Notes: generated by a model from the letters alone, not told the origin. Shown: positions 34,791-47,307, numbered from the stretch's first letter. The stretch: 64,000 bases of DNA from Phyto melanocephala (GCA_941918925.1 OW799233.1:169240235-169304234), one strand, 5' to 3'. A program made the numbers and translations.

Positions 34791-34904
34791 TGTGAAAAAG
34801 GTTGGACAGAAAGGTATATATTTATGTATGGCAATGCTCCAAAATTATTTTGTTATCAAAGACACAAACTAATGCAATCCCAGTATTACCAGCATCAAAC
34901 ACAA

Positions 34905-37369
34905 CAAGTAAGAGCACTATATTCGGCTGTGCCGAATCTTTTATACCCACCACCAATTTTGTGTACATTTAAAGCACAATATTTATTATTTTGTTAATCA
35001 TTATGGATTAATGTTTTTATAATAAAATATGTATCACTTTCTTTGTATAGGGTGGTTAAATTTTAAGGGCCCATGTTGAAGGTGAACTACACCTAGTCTT
35101 TAAATTTGTTTTCTGCACTTCACTTGACATTTCTCAATCTCAAACTTACTCAATTTGATCCGCGGAAAGATACGCAAATGAGCAACGCTTTAAAGTTATT
35201 CAGGTTTTTTATAAAAATGGGCGTTCAAATCAAAATGCATTTTGTGCACTTCGTAATTCTTTTGATCAACATAATCGTTCAAATTCGTCCACAATCGGGA
35301 GAATTGTAACAAATATTTAAATTTCTGCAACACAGGTCTGTATAAAATGTTAGAAAATCTGTGAATGCCTTCTTATTTCGTTGAATGGGAAGCATTGCTG
35401 TTTTTTGCGATAGTGTGGCAAAAGAGCAGTCAACCTCGACTCATCATCATGCCCAACAATTGAGCATCAACATTGTCATTGAAAGTTTGGACCATCAGAT
35501 AGAGGAGTGGCGCCAAGGATGGGGCGGCCATTTGGCCGATATTTTGTTAAATACATAATTGAACTATACAAATATTATCGTTACAAAAAGAAATAATAAT
35601 AATTTCCTAAATAATTTGTTTTTTATTTAAATTCAACATCAGCCCTTAAAATTTAACCACCCTTTATAACTTCGATATGCTACTAAAAGGCTTTTGTAAA
35701 TGTAGTCTTTCAATGAAAGTGGGCGTTAAAGAAGGCGTGTCAATAAAGTTTCTGCTAATAAATACAACTTAGATATTTCAATATAGTCCTTTATTTTCCC
35801 AAAAACTTTGTCAATAGAGAAATTACATGAATTTAAGAAAACCCGTTATATGGGAGGTAGGCGTTATAGTGGGCGTGTCACCTAAACTTTTTGGCACAAC
35901 AACTACATTGGTTAGAAGGATATATGTAGCAAATTTTATTACCAAACCTCTAATTTTGTCTGTTTTATGAGCTTTAACATTTCATAAACGGTAGATAACG
36001 TGAAAAGTGGGCGTTATAGTAGGCGTGTCAAAGTTATTTTTGCGAATGAGTACATTTTAGATGTTTCAATAAAGCCTTTTATTATTCCAAAATCTTTTTT
36101 AATAGAGAAATTATATGAATTTTAGGTAAAACGTTATATGTGAGGTGGGCGTAAAAGTGGGCGTGGCACCTAAATTTTTTTGCACAATAATGACACTGTC
36201 TAGGGGGATATACGTAGCAAATTTGATCATCATACATCAAATTTTGGCGGTTTTATGAGCTTTGAAATATCATAAACGGTAAATAACGTGAAAAGTGGGC
36301 GTTATAGTAGGCGTGTCAAAGTTATTTTTGCGAATTAGTACATTTTAGATGTTTCAATATATTCTTTTATTATTCCAAAATCTTTTTTAATAGAGAAATT
36401 ATATGAATTTTAGGTAAAACGTTATATGGGAGGTGGGCGTAAAAGTGGGCGTGGCACCTTAATTTTTTGGCACAATAATGACATTGCCTAGGGGTATATA
36501 CGTAGCAAATTTGATCATCATACCTCTAATTTTGGCGGTTTTATGAGCTTTTAAATTTCATTAACGGTAGATAACGTGAAAAGTGGGCGTTATAGTAGGC
36601 GTGTCAAAGTTATTTTTGCGAATGAGTACATTTTAGATGTTTCAATATAGCCGTTTATAATTCCAAAATCTTCATTAGTAGAGAAATTATATCAATTTAA
36701 GGTAAAACGTTATATGGGAGGTGGGCGTAAAAGTGGGCGTGGCACATTGATTTTCCGTTAAAAAAAAGCCTTTCACCAGAAAGCAAAGTGTGCAAAATTT
36801 CAGAGTCGTACATTTAATTTTGTTGCTTTTGTGACGTTTTTGTTTTTAAATATACCGAAAAATACACTGTGTTGTATAAATTTTCGTACATTTTGATCGA
36901 TAACTCCTTTCTTAATGATTAGATTTAGGTAATTTTTGGTGAGAAATATTGCTTTGACTCGAGAAATATATATTCGCAGTTTCATGGATGTACGTTAATC
37001 CGTTTGGACACAATACCATTTTATTCAATGTTCGTAGGACACGGTTTTTTCGACCTACTCTTGCATTCCGAGCTATAACTCACTTCCTAATATTCCGATA
37101 TAGCCCATTTTCAATACCAAACAAACCTTGTCTATAAGAAAGATTCTGGCAAAATTTGAGCCTCCTAGCTTTTTCGGTGCGACCTCTATCGTGCTTTCAA
37201 CAGACGGACAGACGGACAGACGGACGGACATAGCTAGATCGTCATCAAATCAAACCCTGATTCAGAATATATATACTTTATGGGGTCTAAAATGGATATT
37301 TCGATGTGTTACAAACGGAATGACAAAATGAATATACCCCCACCATTTTTTTGGTGGCGGGTATAAAAA
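34905..37369 (-). mobile_element. Helentron-like nonautonomous element, copy C (reverse)
   Basis: Read on the minus strand, it starts at 37369 with TTTTATACCCGCCACCA/TGGTGGGGGTATA and ends at 34905 with the ATTCGGCACAGCCGAAT palindrome and CTTACTTG followed by TT. The inner array has four ~288-bp units (landmark GGGAGGT(G/A)GGCG near 35852, 36138, 36428 and 36716). The captured deleted mariner is at 35048-35664. It faces copy B across the CR1-like LINE. Confidence 0.88.
35048..35664 (+). mobile_element. Deleted mariner captured in Helentron copy C
   Basis: The TA-flanked ends are TAGGGTGGTTAAATTTTAAG and CTTAAAATTTAACCACCCTT. The plus strand retains the N-terminal third of the transposase (ATACGCAAATGAGCAACGC, as in the other copies) and a C-terminal scrap (CATCAGATAGAGGAGTGGCG), with the catalytic core deleted. 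The start codon region is slightly altered (GCGGAAAGATACGC). Confidence 0.85.
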
Positions 37370-38016
37370 CATATGTGTAAATACAAACAAAAAACCATAA
37401 AATCGAAGTTGATTGTTGTTTTTGTTATTAAACGCACGTAAAATTATATTTTAAAAACACTTTAAAGAAGTGAATATAATAAAGAATAGACACTGTATCA
37501 CACTGACAGTATATTATTTCACATAAAAATTCTGAGTAATTAAAAATTTAAACAGATATATATCGCAAAAATTAATAACAAAAATAAGCAATTTTTTTCG
37601 GAAAAAAACACGTCAAATAGCGAACGGTGTCTTTCTATGTTCTTATAATTTTTTAATTAATAATTTTGCGAATTACTTGACTTCTCAAAATTTAAAAAGT
37701 AAACAGATTTTAATAATCTTATAAGTGCTAGTGCCAAATATATATTATTTTTGAACTTAACAAAAAAATCATAAGTATTTGTCAATAACAGTTGCTTTCA
37801 TCACTTATATTAATGAAATCATTTTATTTATTTATTCTTATACTTTAAACATTTTCGTAGAAAAACAAGATAAATTTTTAGAAAATTCCGAGAATTAAAC
37901 AAGACTTAATGTATCCTAATATGATAGTTAGCTATATAGTACAAGAAAATGTAAAACGAAACACACCTTCCTTTATTTTTCGAATAAGAAAGACATCGAA
38001 TAATATCAAACAAAAA
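37370..38016. other. AT-rich spacer between Helentron copies C and D
   Basis: No gene or element was recognised. Confidence 0.5.
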
Positions 38017-39886
38017 CAAGTAAGAGCACTATATTCGCTGTGCAGAATCTTTTATACCCACCACCAATTTTGTGTACATTTAAAGCACAATATTTATTAT
38101 TTTGTTGCTCATTATGGAATAATCTTTTTATAATAAAATATGTATCACTTTCTTTGTAGAAGGTGGTTAAGTTTTAAGGGCCAATGTTGAAGGTGAACCA
38201 CACCTAGTCTTTAAATTTGTTTTCTGCATTTCGTTTGACATTTCTCAATCTCAAACTTACTCAATTTGACCCGTGGGAAGATACGCAAATGAGCAACGCT
38301 TTAAAAATATTCACGTTTTTTTATAAAAATTTGAGTTCAAATCAAAATGCATTTTGTGCACTTCGTAATTCTTTTGATCAATATAATCGTTCAAATTCGT
38401 ACACAATCGGAAGAATTGTAAAAAATATTTAAATTTCTGCAAAACAGGTCTGTTTAAAATGTTAGAAAATCTGTGAATGCCTTCTTAGTTCGTGAATGGG
38501 AACTATTGCTGTTTTTTGCGATAGTGTGGCAAAAGAGCAGTCAACCTCGACTCATCATCATGCCCAACAATTGAGCATCAACATTGTCATTGAAAGTTTG
38601 GACCATCAGATAGAGGAGTGGCGCCAAGGATGGGGCGGCCATTTGGCCGATATTTTGTTAAATACATAATTGAACTATACAAATATTATCGTTATAAAAA
38701 GAAATGATAATAATTTCTTAAATAATTTTTGTATTATTTAAAATCAACATCGGCCCTTAACATTTAACCAACCTTAATAACTTCGATATGATAATAAAAT
38801 GTTTTCGTAAATTTAGTCTTTTAGTAAAAGTGGGCGTTAAAGTAGGAGTGACAATAAAGCTTTTGCTACTAAATACAACTTAGATATTTCTATATAGTCC
38901 TTTATTTTCCCAAAAACTTTGTCAATAGAGAAATTACATGAATTTAAGATAAACCGTTTTATGGAAGGTAGGCGTTAAAGTGGGCGTGTTACATAAACTT
39001 TTTGGCACAACAATAACATTGATTAGAAGGATATATGTAGCAAATTTAATCATCATACCTCTAACTTTGGCGGTTTTATGAGCTTTTAAATTTCATTAAC
39101 GGTAGATAACGTGAAAAGTGGGCGTTATAGCAGGCGCTTCATTTTTGTTTTTGCTAATAAGCACATTTAAGATATTTCATTATAGTCTTTTATTATTCCA
39201 AAATCTTTATTAATAGAGAAAATATATGAATTTTAGATAAAACGTTATATGGGAGGTGGGCGTAAAAGTGGGCGTGGCACATTAATTTTCCGTTAAAACA
39301 AAGGTTCCCACTAAAGAGCAAAGTGTGCAAAATTTCAGGATCGTGCATTTAATTTTGTCCGTTTTATTGGGTTTTCAATTTAAAATATACTGAAAAATAC
39401 ACTGCGCGGTATAAACTTTCGTACATTTTTATCCATAACTCCTTTTTTAATGCATAGATTTAGGCAGTTGTCAAGGAGAGATATTGCTTTTACTCAGGAA
39501 ATATATATTCGAATTTTAATGACTCTACGTTGATGCGTTTGGACACAATTCCATTTTATTCGATGTTCGAAGGACACGGTTTTTTCGACCTACTCTGGCT
39601 TTACGAGCTATAACTCTCTTTCTATTATTCCAATTTAGCCCATTTTCAATACCAGACAAACCTTGCCTTTAAGAAAGATTCTGGCAAAATTTGAGCCCCC
39701 CACCTTTTTCGGTGCGACCTTTCAACAAACGGACAGACGGACGGACATAGCTTGATCGTCATAAAATCAAGTCCCGATTCAGAATATATATACTTTATGG
39801 GGTCTAAAATGGATATTTTGATATGTTACAAACGGAATGACAAAATGAATATTGCCCCACCATTTTTTTGGTAGCGGGTATAAAAA
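38017..39886 (-). mobile_element. Helentron-like nonautonomous element, copy D (reverse, shortest)
   Basis: The 5' end at 39886 (TTTTTATACCCGCTACCA) and 3' end at 38017 (CTTACTTG preceded by a palindrome damaged by one base, ATTCTGCACAGCGAAT) are present. Only two ~288-bp units occur (landmarks near 38962 and 39251). The same captured mariner is at 38159-38774. It is the most diverged of the four large copies and lies 647 bp from copy C in the same orientation. Confidence 0.85.
38159..38774 (+). mobile_element. Deleted mariner captured in Helentron copy D
   Basis: It sits between TA dinucleotides with ends GAAGGTGGTTAAGTTTTAAG and TTAACATTTAACCAACCTT. It shares the internal deletion with copies A-C, keeping the transposase N-terminus and a C-terminal tail only. 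Confidence 0.82.
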
Positions 39887-42800
39887 CATCGACAAAGAAT
39901 AATAAAATTCTATCGTTAAAACGTAGTTTTTTTGCCTTCTCGTTGAGGATGCAGTTAAAAATTTTTTAAATTAAACTATTTTTTGCGGCTTTTTAACAAA
40001 AGAAAACATTTCCTTTTGTTTTAAAATTTTTTATTGAAACAAACAGAAATATTGTTAAAAATTATATTAAAGCTAGCCTCGTCAATTTAAAGCCAACTTC
40101 TAACGCAATCTATCGGATTTCGGCTGAGAACTTTATAATTCTTCATTTGAAAATCCATTGAGGAATAATTTCACACAAAATTTCATACAAAAACTCGATT
40201 TTTGATTTTTCCAATTTTCCGACTTTTCCGGAGGGATTTTCCAAGATTTCATCGAAAATACGAACAACTGACAAAAAGTTTTACAGAAATCGGCCCAGCC
40301 ATTCTCATTTTATTAATTACTATACATTTTTTACACCATTTCTATATATATAGAAGAAGAAATTAATTCTACTTAAGAAGGTTTGGATAAGCTTGATTAA
40401 AAATATGACATTTTACTTAATTTAGGAAGGTCTAAGTTTTATCTTAAAAGGTAGGATAAAATTTGCCATTACCTAAATAAAGTTTCCTGCATTATTTAGT
40501 ACTAGTTCTTATTTATTAGATCTGATATTGCCTTACTGTTTCATAAAGAAGTAAGAGTTCCTTTTTTGCTTTTAACAACTTTCTTTGCGAAGCTTCTGTA
40601 ATACAATATGTTTTTCTGCATGGGATAATAATAAGATTTTCATCTGTTTTTTATAATTTTTAAAAAAATGTTAGCTTACGTAATCAATTTTCAGTACGAT
40701 GAAATATATCGATATCACCCAATATTAGAGCTTCATATTGAGCTTTACATTAGTTAACCTTATTAAGCATATTAGATGGTGTAATACTCTGCAGTTTCAA
40801 ACTACATTTTCGCGCTTACCTGAAGATATTGCTTTTTAAACTTAGTTTTAAATATTATGAAAACAGTTAAATTTCCTAATTCTATGGTTAAATAACTACA
40901 TCAAGTTGCAAAGATTAGCGTTTATAAGGAATTTTAGCAGAAAATTTATTGGTTTTTCTAAATCAAAAAAGGGTCATTCTTATTTACTTTTTTGGAACCA
41001 CCAAAGTTTTGCTGATCGTGATTTCTGAGTTGTTAGACAAGATTGAATCAGCCATTTAAATAAAAAATAATTGTTTTAAAATTTTATCCCCATTTTCTAA
41101 AAAACGAACTTCATTAAATAGTTATTGTTTATAATAGTTTAAAATCTGACAACATATTGTTAAAACAAATAAGCTGCTTATCACAAGAGACTTATTTTGG
41201 TGTTTTAAAATATCACAATATGATTTATGTTGTTCGTATTGTTTAAAACGTTTTCGTTGTTGTTTGCCATTTGCACAATACTTTGACGTGATTGTTAAAA
41301 ATTTCAAAAACACGAAATTAAACAGCATAATATTTGTTTTATACGCTAAATAAGACAAGAAAAATAAATCATTTTGTGTTAACAAATTTATTTAGTGCAA
41401 CAAATAAATCAACTCGTTCAGATGCAAAACAAAAAATAAATAAAAATATTTTAAACAAAAACTACATGATTTTTTCCTCTATTTAATATATGCACACAGA
41501 AATAATAAATAATATAAATATGCTTATGTATATTATTTTTTTAATAATTTTAACAAACAACAAAAAACTATGTAAATAAATTTTTCATAGTGCACACAAA
41601 CAAAAGCACAGACATGTATGTATGTATTGAACAATGTGTTGTGTTGCTTATAAACTGCAGACGGTATGAGTGATGAGTGAATTCAAAATTGCTCATACGT
41701 CACAAATTCCATTAACGCTATGAATTTTTAATTTTGTACGTGCATTGGCAACTGGCAATGTTCTATTCATTACATGCTTGTATGTATACACAAATGCATA
41801 GAATTTTACAATAAATGCCGTAAGTGGGAAAAAAACCGAATTACATGTACAATACATACTCATAATCATTATTAAAAATCATAAATAAAACGGAATATAC
41901 AAATCCTATTTAATACATTATACATACACATACATAAGTATTCATTGTATGCATTTAAAATCCTATTTTTGTGCATATTCCTTTTTTTTTTAAATTTAGT
42001 AATTTTTACATGCTTAACAGCATTATTAAAATTAGAGAACAAAGACTATATGAACAATTAAAATTAAACTCTAAAGGATTATAGACGTAAAACAAAATAA
42101 ATTATTTTCTAAAACATAAAAAACGAGATTCATTCTAAAGGAAAAATAAAAAACTATGTTGTTATTAAACAAACCAAAAATAAACGTGAAGGAAGAGGAA
42201 AAGCAGATCCTTTAAATAAAAAAAACTTTGGCAATAATGAAATGTAAAAAAGTTTTATGTTTTTTCCTGCTCGTTTCAAGTTATTTTAGTAGAATTTTTA
42301 TTTTTGCTTATTGTGAAAGAAGAAAATCTCCATCTTTTCTTTTAAGTAAACACTTAACAATTTCAATGTTATTCAGTTAAACATATGAAAGTGTAGGAAA
42401 CATATTAAACACTTAGGTTTATTTCAGCCAAAATGACGGAAAACTTCTTATTATTTACAAAAATCTGCTATCGACAAAACTTGACAAACAACAGTGTATT
42501 CTTTTTCTACTTAAAGTTTTTCCGCTTTTTTGTTAAGTTAACAAAATATCTCGCAAATATACCCAGAAAAAAATATATCATGAAGTGGTTTTTCAGGGCT
42601 TCAGCTTATAATAAAATGATTAAATTTTTGCAAAAATAATAAGGATTTTGATGCAAGCGTGACATTCGAGATAATTTAATTTTAATGAACTGCACTCCGC
42701 TGTAATAAGTGTACAGAACTCATGCATATTTGATATAAAAAACGTCCAAAGTTTCGTGAATTGATTGTGTACATTAAGATAAATTTTTTTAGATTTTTTT

Positions 42801-43985
42801 CATGCTGTTGCATTCATCTTTAAGCAAGTCATTTAGAACATATTATTTTGCATTTAGGCAGACATTTAAAATGAATGCTTTGCACTAGTGATTGAAAAGT
42901 CTCGAAAAGGTAAGGTAAGATAAGAACCTAATTACCGAATGGAGACAGGTAATATTGTCATAATGTACAATAATATTACAAATTATAATAATATAAATAT
43001 AGTAATATGTACACTCAGGAAAAAGATTGGTTGGCAAACGGTTAAAACAATAAAAATAGTATATTAATAATATTAAAAGATTGTAAAAAAAACCGATATT
43101 ATATATTTATAAACAAAAAAATACAACAATATTAGAAATTTATTGCTCAGGACAACTAAATTAGTTTTCCCAATCAATTAGCCTTATTAATAACTTTTTC
43201 ACAACCGAATTTAATTATCTGTATTAGAGTTTACAACTAAATTTTAATTCATGCAATAAAAAATCCTAAGTTCCAATGTCTTATTTTAAATAAAAATTAA
43301 ATTTTAGTCATTGCAAGTAAATATTGGTTACTTGTATTTTTAAAATTCGATTACATTAAACAACTGTTTAGAGCTATATACATATATATTTGGTGTTTGC
43401 AAACGAAAATTGCTACATGTAATCATTATTTGTTACAAACAAATAATACAAATATTATCTTTCAAGCAAAATTAATTTTTCTGTCAACTGTGATAAACTT
43501 ACATAAGTTAAAATTAAAATTAATATATTTTGTTGAGGAAAATATTTCAAAACTGAAGAAATATAAAAATATTTTAATTACTTTTTTGTGAAACAAAATA
43601 AAATCTGTAAGATACTGTTTTATAAGGTATGGAGTCGATTGCGTATTTAAAAATAGTATCATGCTTGTCGGTACGCAAAATATACTTTCAAATGCGAAAA
43701 TTTGCAAGTACAAATAACGTCATTGATGGTGCTGTACTGGGGATGCAAAATAGTTTGAAGTCACCTAAAATGCATACATATGGACATGTATTTAGTTTTA
43801 GTAAGTTTATGTCACAATAGTATCTTTGAACCACATCTAACCGAAGAAACTTATCGATGCTTACTTCTTTGCGCGGTGAAACGCTTTTTAATTTTTTAAA
43901 ATTAAAGAAGCAGAGAAAAACATTTTGTGACATGTGCAAACATAAATACAAAAACAAAATGCATGTGTTTTTTAATTGTTGCAAT
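39887..43985. other. AT-rich DNA, no gene called
   Basis: A slightly less AT-rich patch at 40070-40330 (GACTTTTCCGGAGGGATTTT, AAATCGGCCCAGCCATTCTC) looks like an unassigned repeat remnant. ORFs at 41122-41385, 42433-42639 and 43397-43985 lack recognisable families. One of them (43857-44159) holds a C-x2-C-x8-H-x4-C pattern that I consider chance or very old LINE debris. Confidence 0.45.
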
Positions 43986-43993
43986 CTATATAC

Positions 43994-45142
43994 TAGGGTA
44001 ATCGATTCGGTTTTACAACCGGTGGAAAAACCGGTTTTTTACTCTTTCAGCTGGCGGTTTTTTCCAAATGTTAATTTTTCGAATGTCAAATACACCGGTT
44101 TTTTCACTCACAGAAGCCGGTTTTTTTTCATTTTTAGTTTTATGTTCATTTACCTTTGAAACATACTATATTCTTTACTCAAAAAATTTTAAGAAATCAG
44201 CAAATTTATTAAATACTCTTCCCATAATATTGTAAGAAATGTATTTGTTGTTTCAAAAACAAATGTAAAATAAGAAAAATAATTAGGCTTAGATATTATT
44301 TTCCTTAAATGGAGAGCAGGTTTTTTATATGTTTCTGCGCTTATAATTTGCTATAATAATCAGCTGTTCAGTTAAGTTTTTTGACCAAATTATTGTACTT
44401 TACAATACTTTTTGATCTCATTTTCGAATATTATAATATTTTGCTTCTACGAAATCTAGCGACTTGTACTAAAGCCTACCCATAGCTTAACTAATATCTC
44501 TGATAACATGTGACTTTTATACTAAAATAGTTTGGCGCACATAAGGTCATTATTACAACTTGCCCACAAAGTTAATGTGACTTTTTAATATCTTTCATTA
44601 TTACAACCTCCTTGTAACAAATTTTTTTTAACATGGCAGTACCAGAGTAAAACCGATTACTTTTAACAAATTAATTTAGTTCTTAAAAAATTTTACAAAA
44701 CGAAATAACATTTTGGATGATTTGTTTACTGTTTTGTGTCACTAATATAAAAAAATTAACTTAAAATAAAAAAAAAATTAAAAAGGTCGAAGTAAAAAAG
44801 ATATATGTATAAATCACAATTTAGTTGCCATAATTTGTTTCATGTGGAGAAACAATGTCATTTTTAAATTTTTAACCTAACCTTAAAAGCTAAAGGTAAT
44901 TGAATAATAAACCTAATTTTTCGGTCACTTTTAGGTAAAAAGTGTCTGTCCTTTAACATCTTTATTTTAAATAACGGCATTTTATAATAATGCCATTGAA
45001 TGTGTGTCAACTTAAAATGCAATTAAACCATAGAACAAACAAGTTTATACCTATAAATGAATCTCTGTCATGGGTATAAGAAAGAATTATATTTTATGTA
45101 TTCGACCGGTTTCTTAAAAATGTCGAATAATCGATCACCATA
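43994..45142. mobile_element. hAT-type nonautonomous element, family 2, copy 1 (CCGGTTTT-rich)
   Basis: The ends are TAGGGTAATCGATTCGG on the left and CGAATAATCGATCACCATA on the right, an inverted repeat with the consensus TAGGGTGATCGATTATTCGA. The flanking 8-bp repeats CTATATAC and CTATATTC match at 7 of 8 positions. The subterminal region repeats ACCGGTTTTTT-type motifs several times. No transposase ORF is seen. A second copy is at 53312. Confidence 0.72.
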
Positions 45143-45150
45143 CTATATTC

Positions 45151-47234
45151 CTTATGGATATGCTTTGCTTCCTATTTTATTTATTTATGAATTTTTGTTT
45201 TGAAACCAAGGCATATTAATTCATTAGATAATTGCAGTTCGGAGAGGATTTCTTTGTTTATATTTTTTATGTATGAAGTTTGACATTTGAAATGAATGAG
45301 AGAGGAGAAGAAATTATTTTTTATATAAAGACTTTGGCAGCTTAAACTTAAAATAAGTGAAGAAAAAAATAATCACCTGACCAAACAAGACTACCTGATG
45401 AATAAATTTGCCTTGTTTTGAAACATAGAAAGTTATATCATTAAAAAAAAAAAAAATTAAAAATAATCACAAAAAACCCAATATACATATATGGAAAAAA
45501 ATGGCAAAAACTTCTATTTAATGGGCTGAGAGAAAATGATTTAATATTGAAACTACTAATAACCAAACTGCGGAAAAACAGGGTATGTTGGGCTTTTTTG
45601 GGGCCAGGTTGGATTTAGTAACACTTGTTTTTCGTTCAGTTGCTGATGTAAAATTATAATTACACAGGGTTCGTTAATCACACTAGTGGCCAACTTGGAG
45701 ACCCTTTAATATTAACTTTCGAATGCTAAATAGGTAATTCGTTTACCAGATGGCAATGTGTGCATATATTGTTAATATTTGCATATTTTTTTTTAATAGC
45801 ATGTTACGATTTCTTTTCGTTCAAAATTACTTTTTCTATTTCGTACTTTACTTGTATATATACTTTTACTAAATCATTCCTGAAAAATTAAGAACATGAT
45901 GATGTGGGTTCGTCTCCAATTTATAGCATGCGAGATAATTTTTTCCTCTCTGTAAAATAAAGCTCAGTAATACTATTAAAATACATATGCATAGATTTGT
46001 ATGTAACATTGTGTGCTTTTAAGTTGAACTCTCAACTCATTTTTAATTTTATGACCATATATGGCAATAAATTCCGTTTTAACTTTTATTACTACATTTA
46101 AAAGTATTTTTGTCCTTTTTTCACTGCAGATCAATTACTGACATTTTTTCTAAATTACCAATGGCAATCAATACTTGATTGAATTGCGCTTTAAAATTTT
46201 AGGCAAAACTACTAATTGTTCATAAAACATTCATTATCAAAGTAAGCCTTGTGACGATAAGAAGTTCACAGAAATTATAAAAAGAGTAACTTAAATTTTA
46301 AAATAAAAAGTGCAAAGTTTAATAAAATAAATAAATAAAGAATGCAGTGAAAATAATTAAAAAAATAAGTTTATTTATAAAAAATTAATATAGACAGAGC
46401 TCTCCTCGTTTTAATAAAGATTTTAGCAGATTTACTGCTGCAACCAAAATAAAATCCACGTTATATATTCCAACTCAGAAGAAAAGTCTCCTCCTCATCA
46501 TAATCATATGCAACACAACATCTTTGAATAACCATATAGATGGCTTAAAATGAGGCCTTTCTAATGAGGTAATTTCGTGCGTTAAGAAGGAGTCAGAATA
46601 TACACAAAAAAGGGGCTCATAACAGCAGGTTTTTATATATGAAGCTGTTCTAAAACCGCATTTTTACATAAATTTTTAACCTATAATTCAATGATAAAAT
46701 TACTTAAATATTTTATTATAAACATTGAAATTACTTAATATTAGTTATACAATATATTAATTTAAATTCATTAAATTTATTTTAAAGTTAAAATTTTCTT
46801 AAACCTAACCTAAACTATGTATATAAAACTTAAAATTATAAAAACCATAATTTTAACTTAAATTACATTTTTGTTTAATAAATATCAAACTGAATTATTT
46901 TCTAATAAAATTTTAAAATTAATACTCTCAAAATGTAAATTTTTTTTTACAAACCTAAATATATTGTTAAATTTTCTTTTGTTTGTTAGGCTTGTTAATT
47001 AAAATGTTTAAATGAATTATATTTAACTATATACAAATAATTTGAATTAATAATTTAATAAGAAATAAAAAAGCAAAAATTTTAATATATTAATGTACAT
47101 AGAATGAATAAATGAAATTAAAATTAATTGTACCTATTATTATTGCTATGACTGTAATCTTATTTTGTTTTCTATTCTAAAAATAGCTTTGTAAAATATT
47201 AATAACTTAATTAACAAAAGCAAAAGATCTGCAG
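45151..47234. other. AT-rich DNA, no gene seen
   Basis: No supported feature. A patch at 45580-45720 (CCAGGTTGGATTTAG ... GTGGCCAACTTGG) is not assignable. Confidence 0.45.
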
Positions 47235-47307
47235 AATATCATTATCATCTCGTTTTGCTGGGCCCTTCAACCGAGACAACAACAACAACAATTACAACAA
47301 ATGTAAT
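47235..47307 (+). other. Weak candidate host exon
   Basis: A 73-base interval lies between GATCTGCAG and a strong donor-like GTGAGT. It is open in one frame, reading ISLSSRFAGPFNRD followed by five Asn, then YNKCN. Asn runs are common in fly proteins. The upstream sequence is not very pyrimidine-rich and no neighbouring exon is visible. It may equally be chance sequence with a CAA repeat. Confidence 0.15.

Larger units (their letters stand above)
30960..34880 (-). mobile_element. CR1-like non-LTR retrotransposon, nearly full length
   Basis: About 3.9 kb, with two ORFs on the minus strand. ORF1 (34790-33838) carries a PHD-type zinc finger. ORF2 (about 33840-31066) carries an AP endonuclease and a reverse transcriptase. 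The 3' end is an (AAAT)n tail, not poly(A). A PHD finger in ORF1, the absence of an RNase H domain and a short-repeat tail fit the CR1 clade of the Jockey superfamily. Only one frameshift in ORF1, one frameshift in the endonuclease and one in-frame stop break it, so it is a young copy. The 5' end abuts Helentron copy C. Confidence 0.8.

Noticed and set aside
40070..40330. Less AT-rich patch with TTCCGGAGGGATTTTCCAAG
   Set aside because: It looks like an old repeat, but no ends, ORF or second copy could be found in the window to support a call.
43857..44159. C-x2-C-x8-H-x4-C pattern suggesting a LINE knuckle
   Set aside because: There are no reverse transcriptase or RNase H remnants nearby, and the frame runs straight into the hAT-type element. 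A short pattern alone is not enough.
45580..45720. Inverted CCAGGTTGG ... CCAACTTGG as possible element ends
   Set aside because: The match is short and imperfect, with no target duplication and no second copy.
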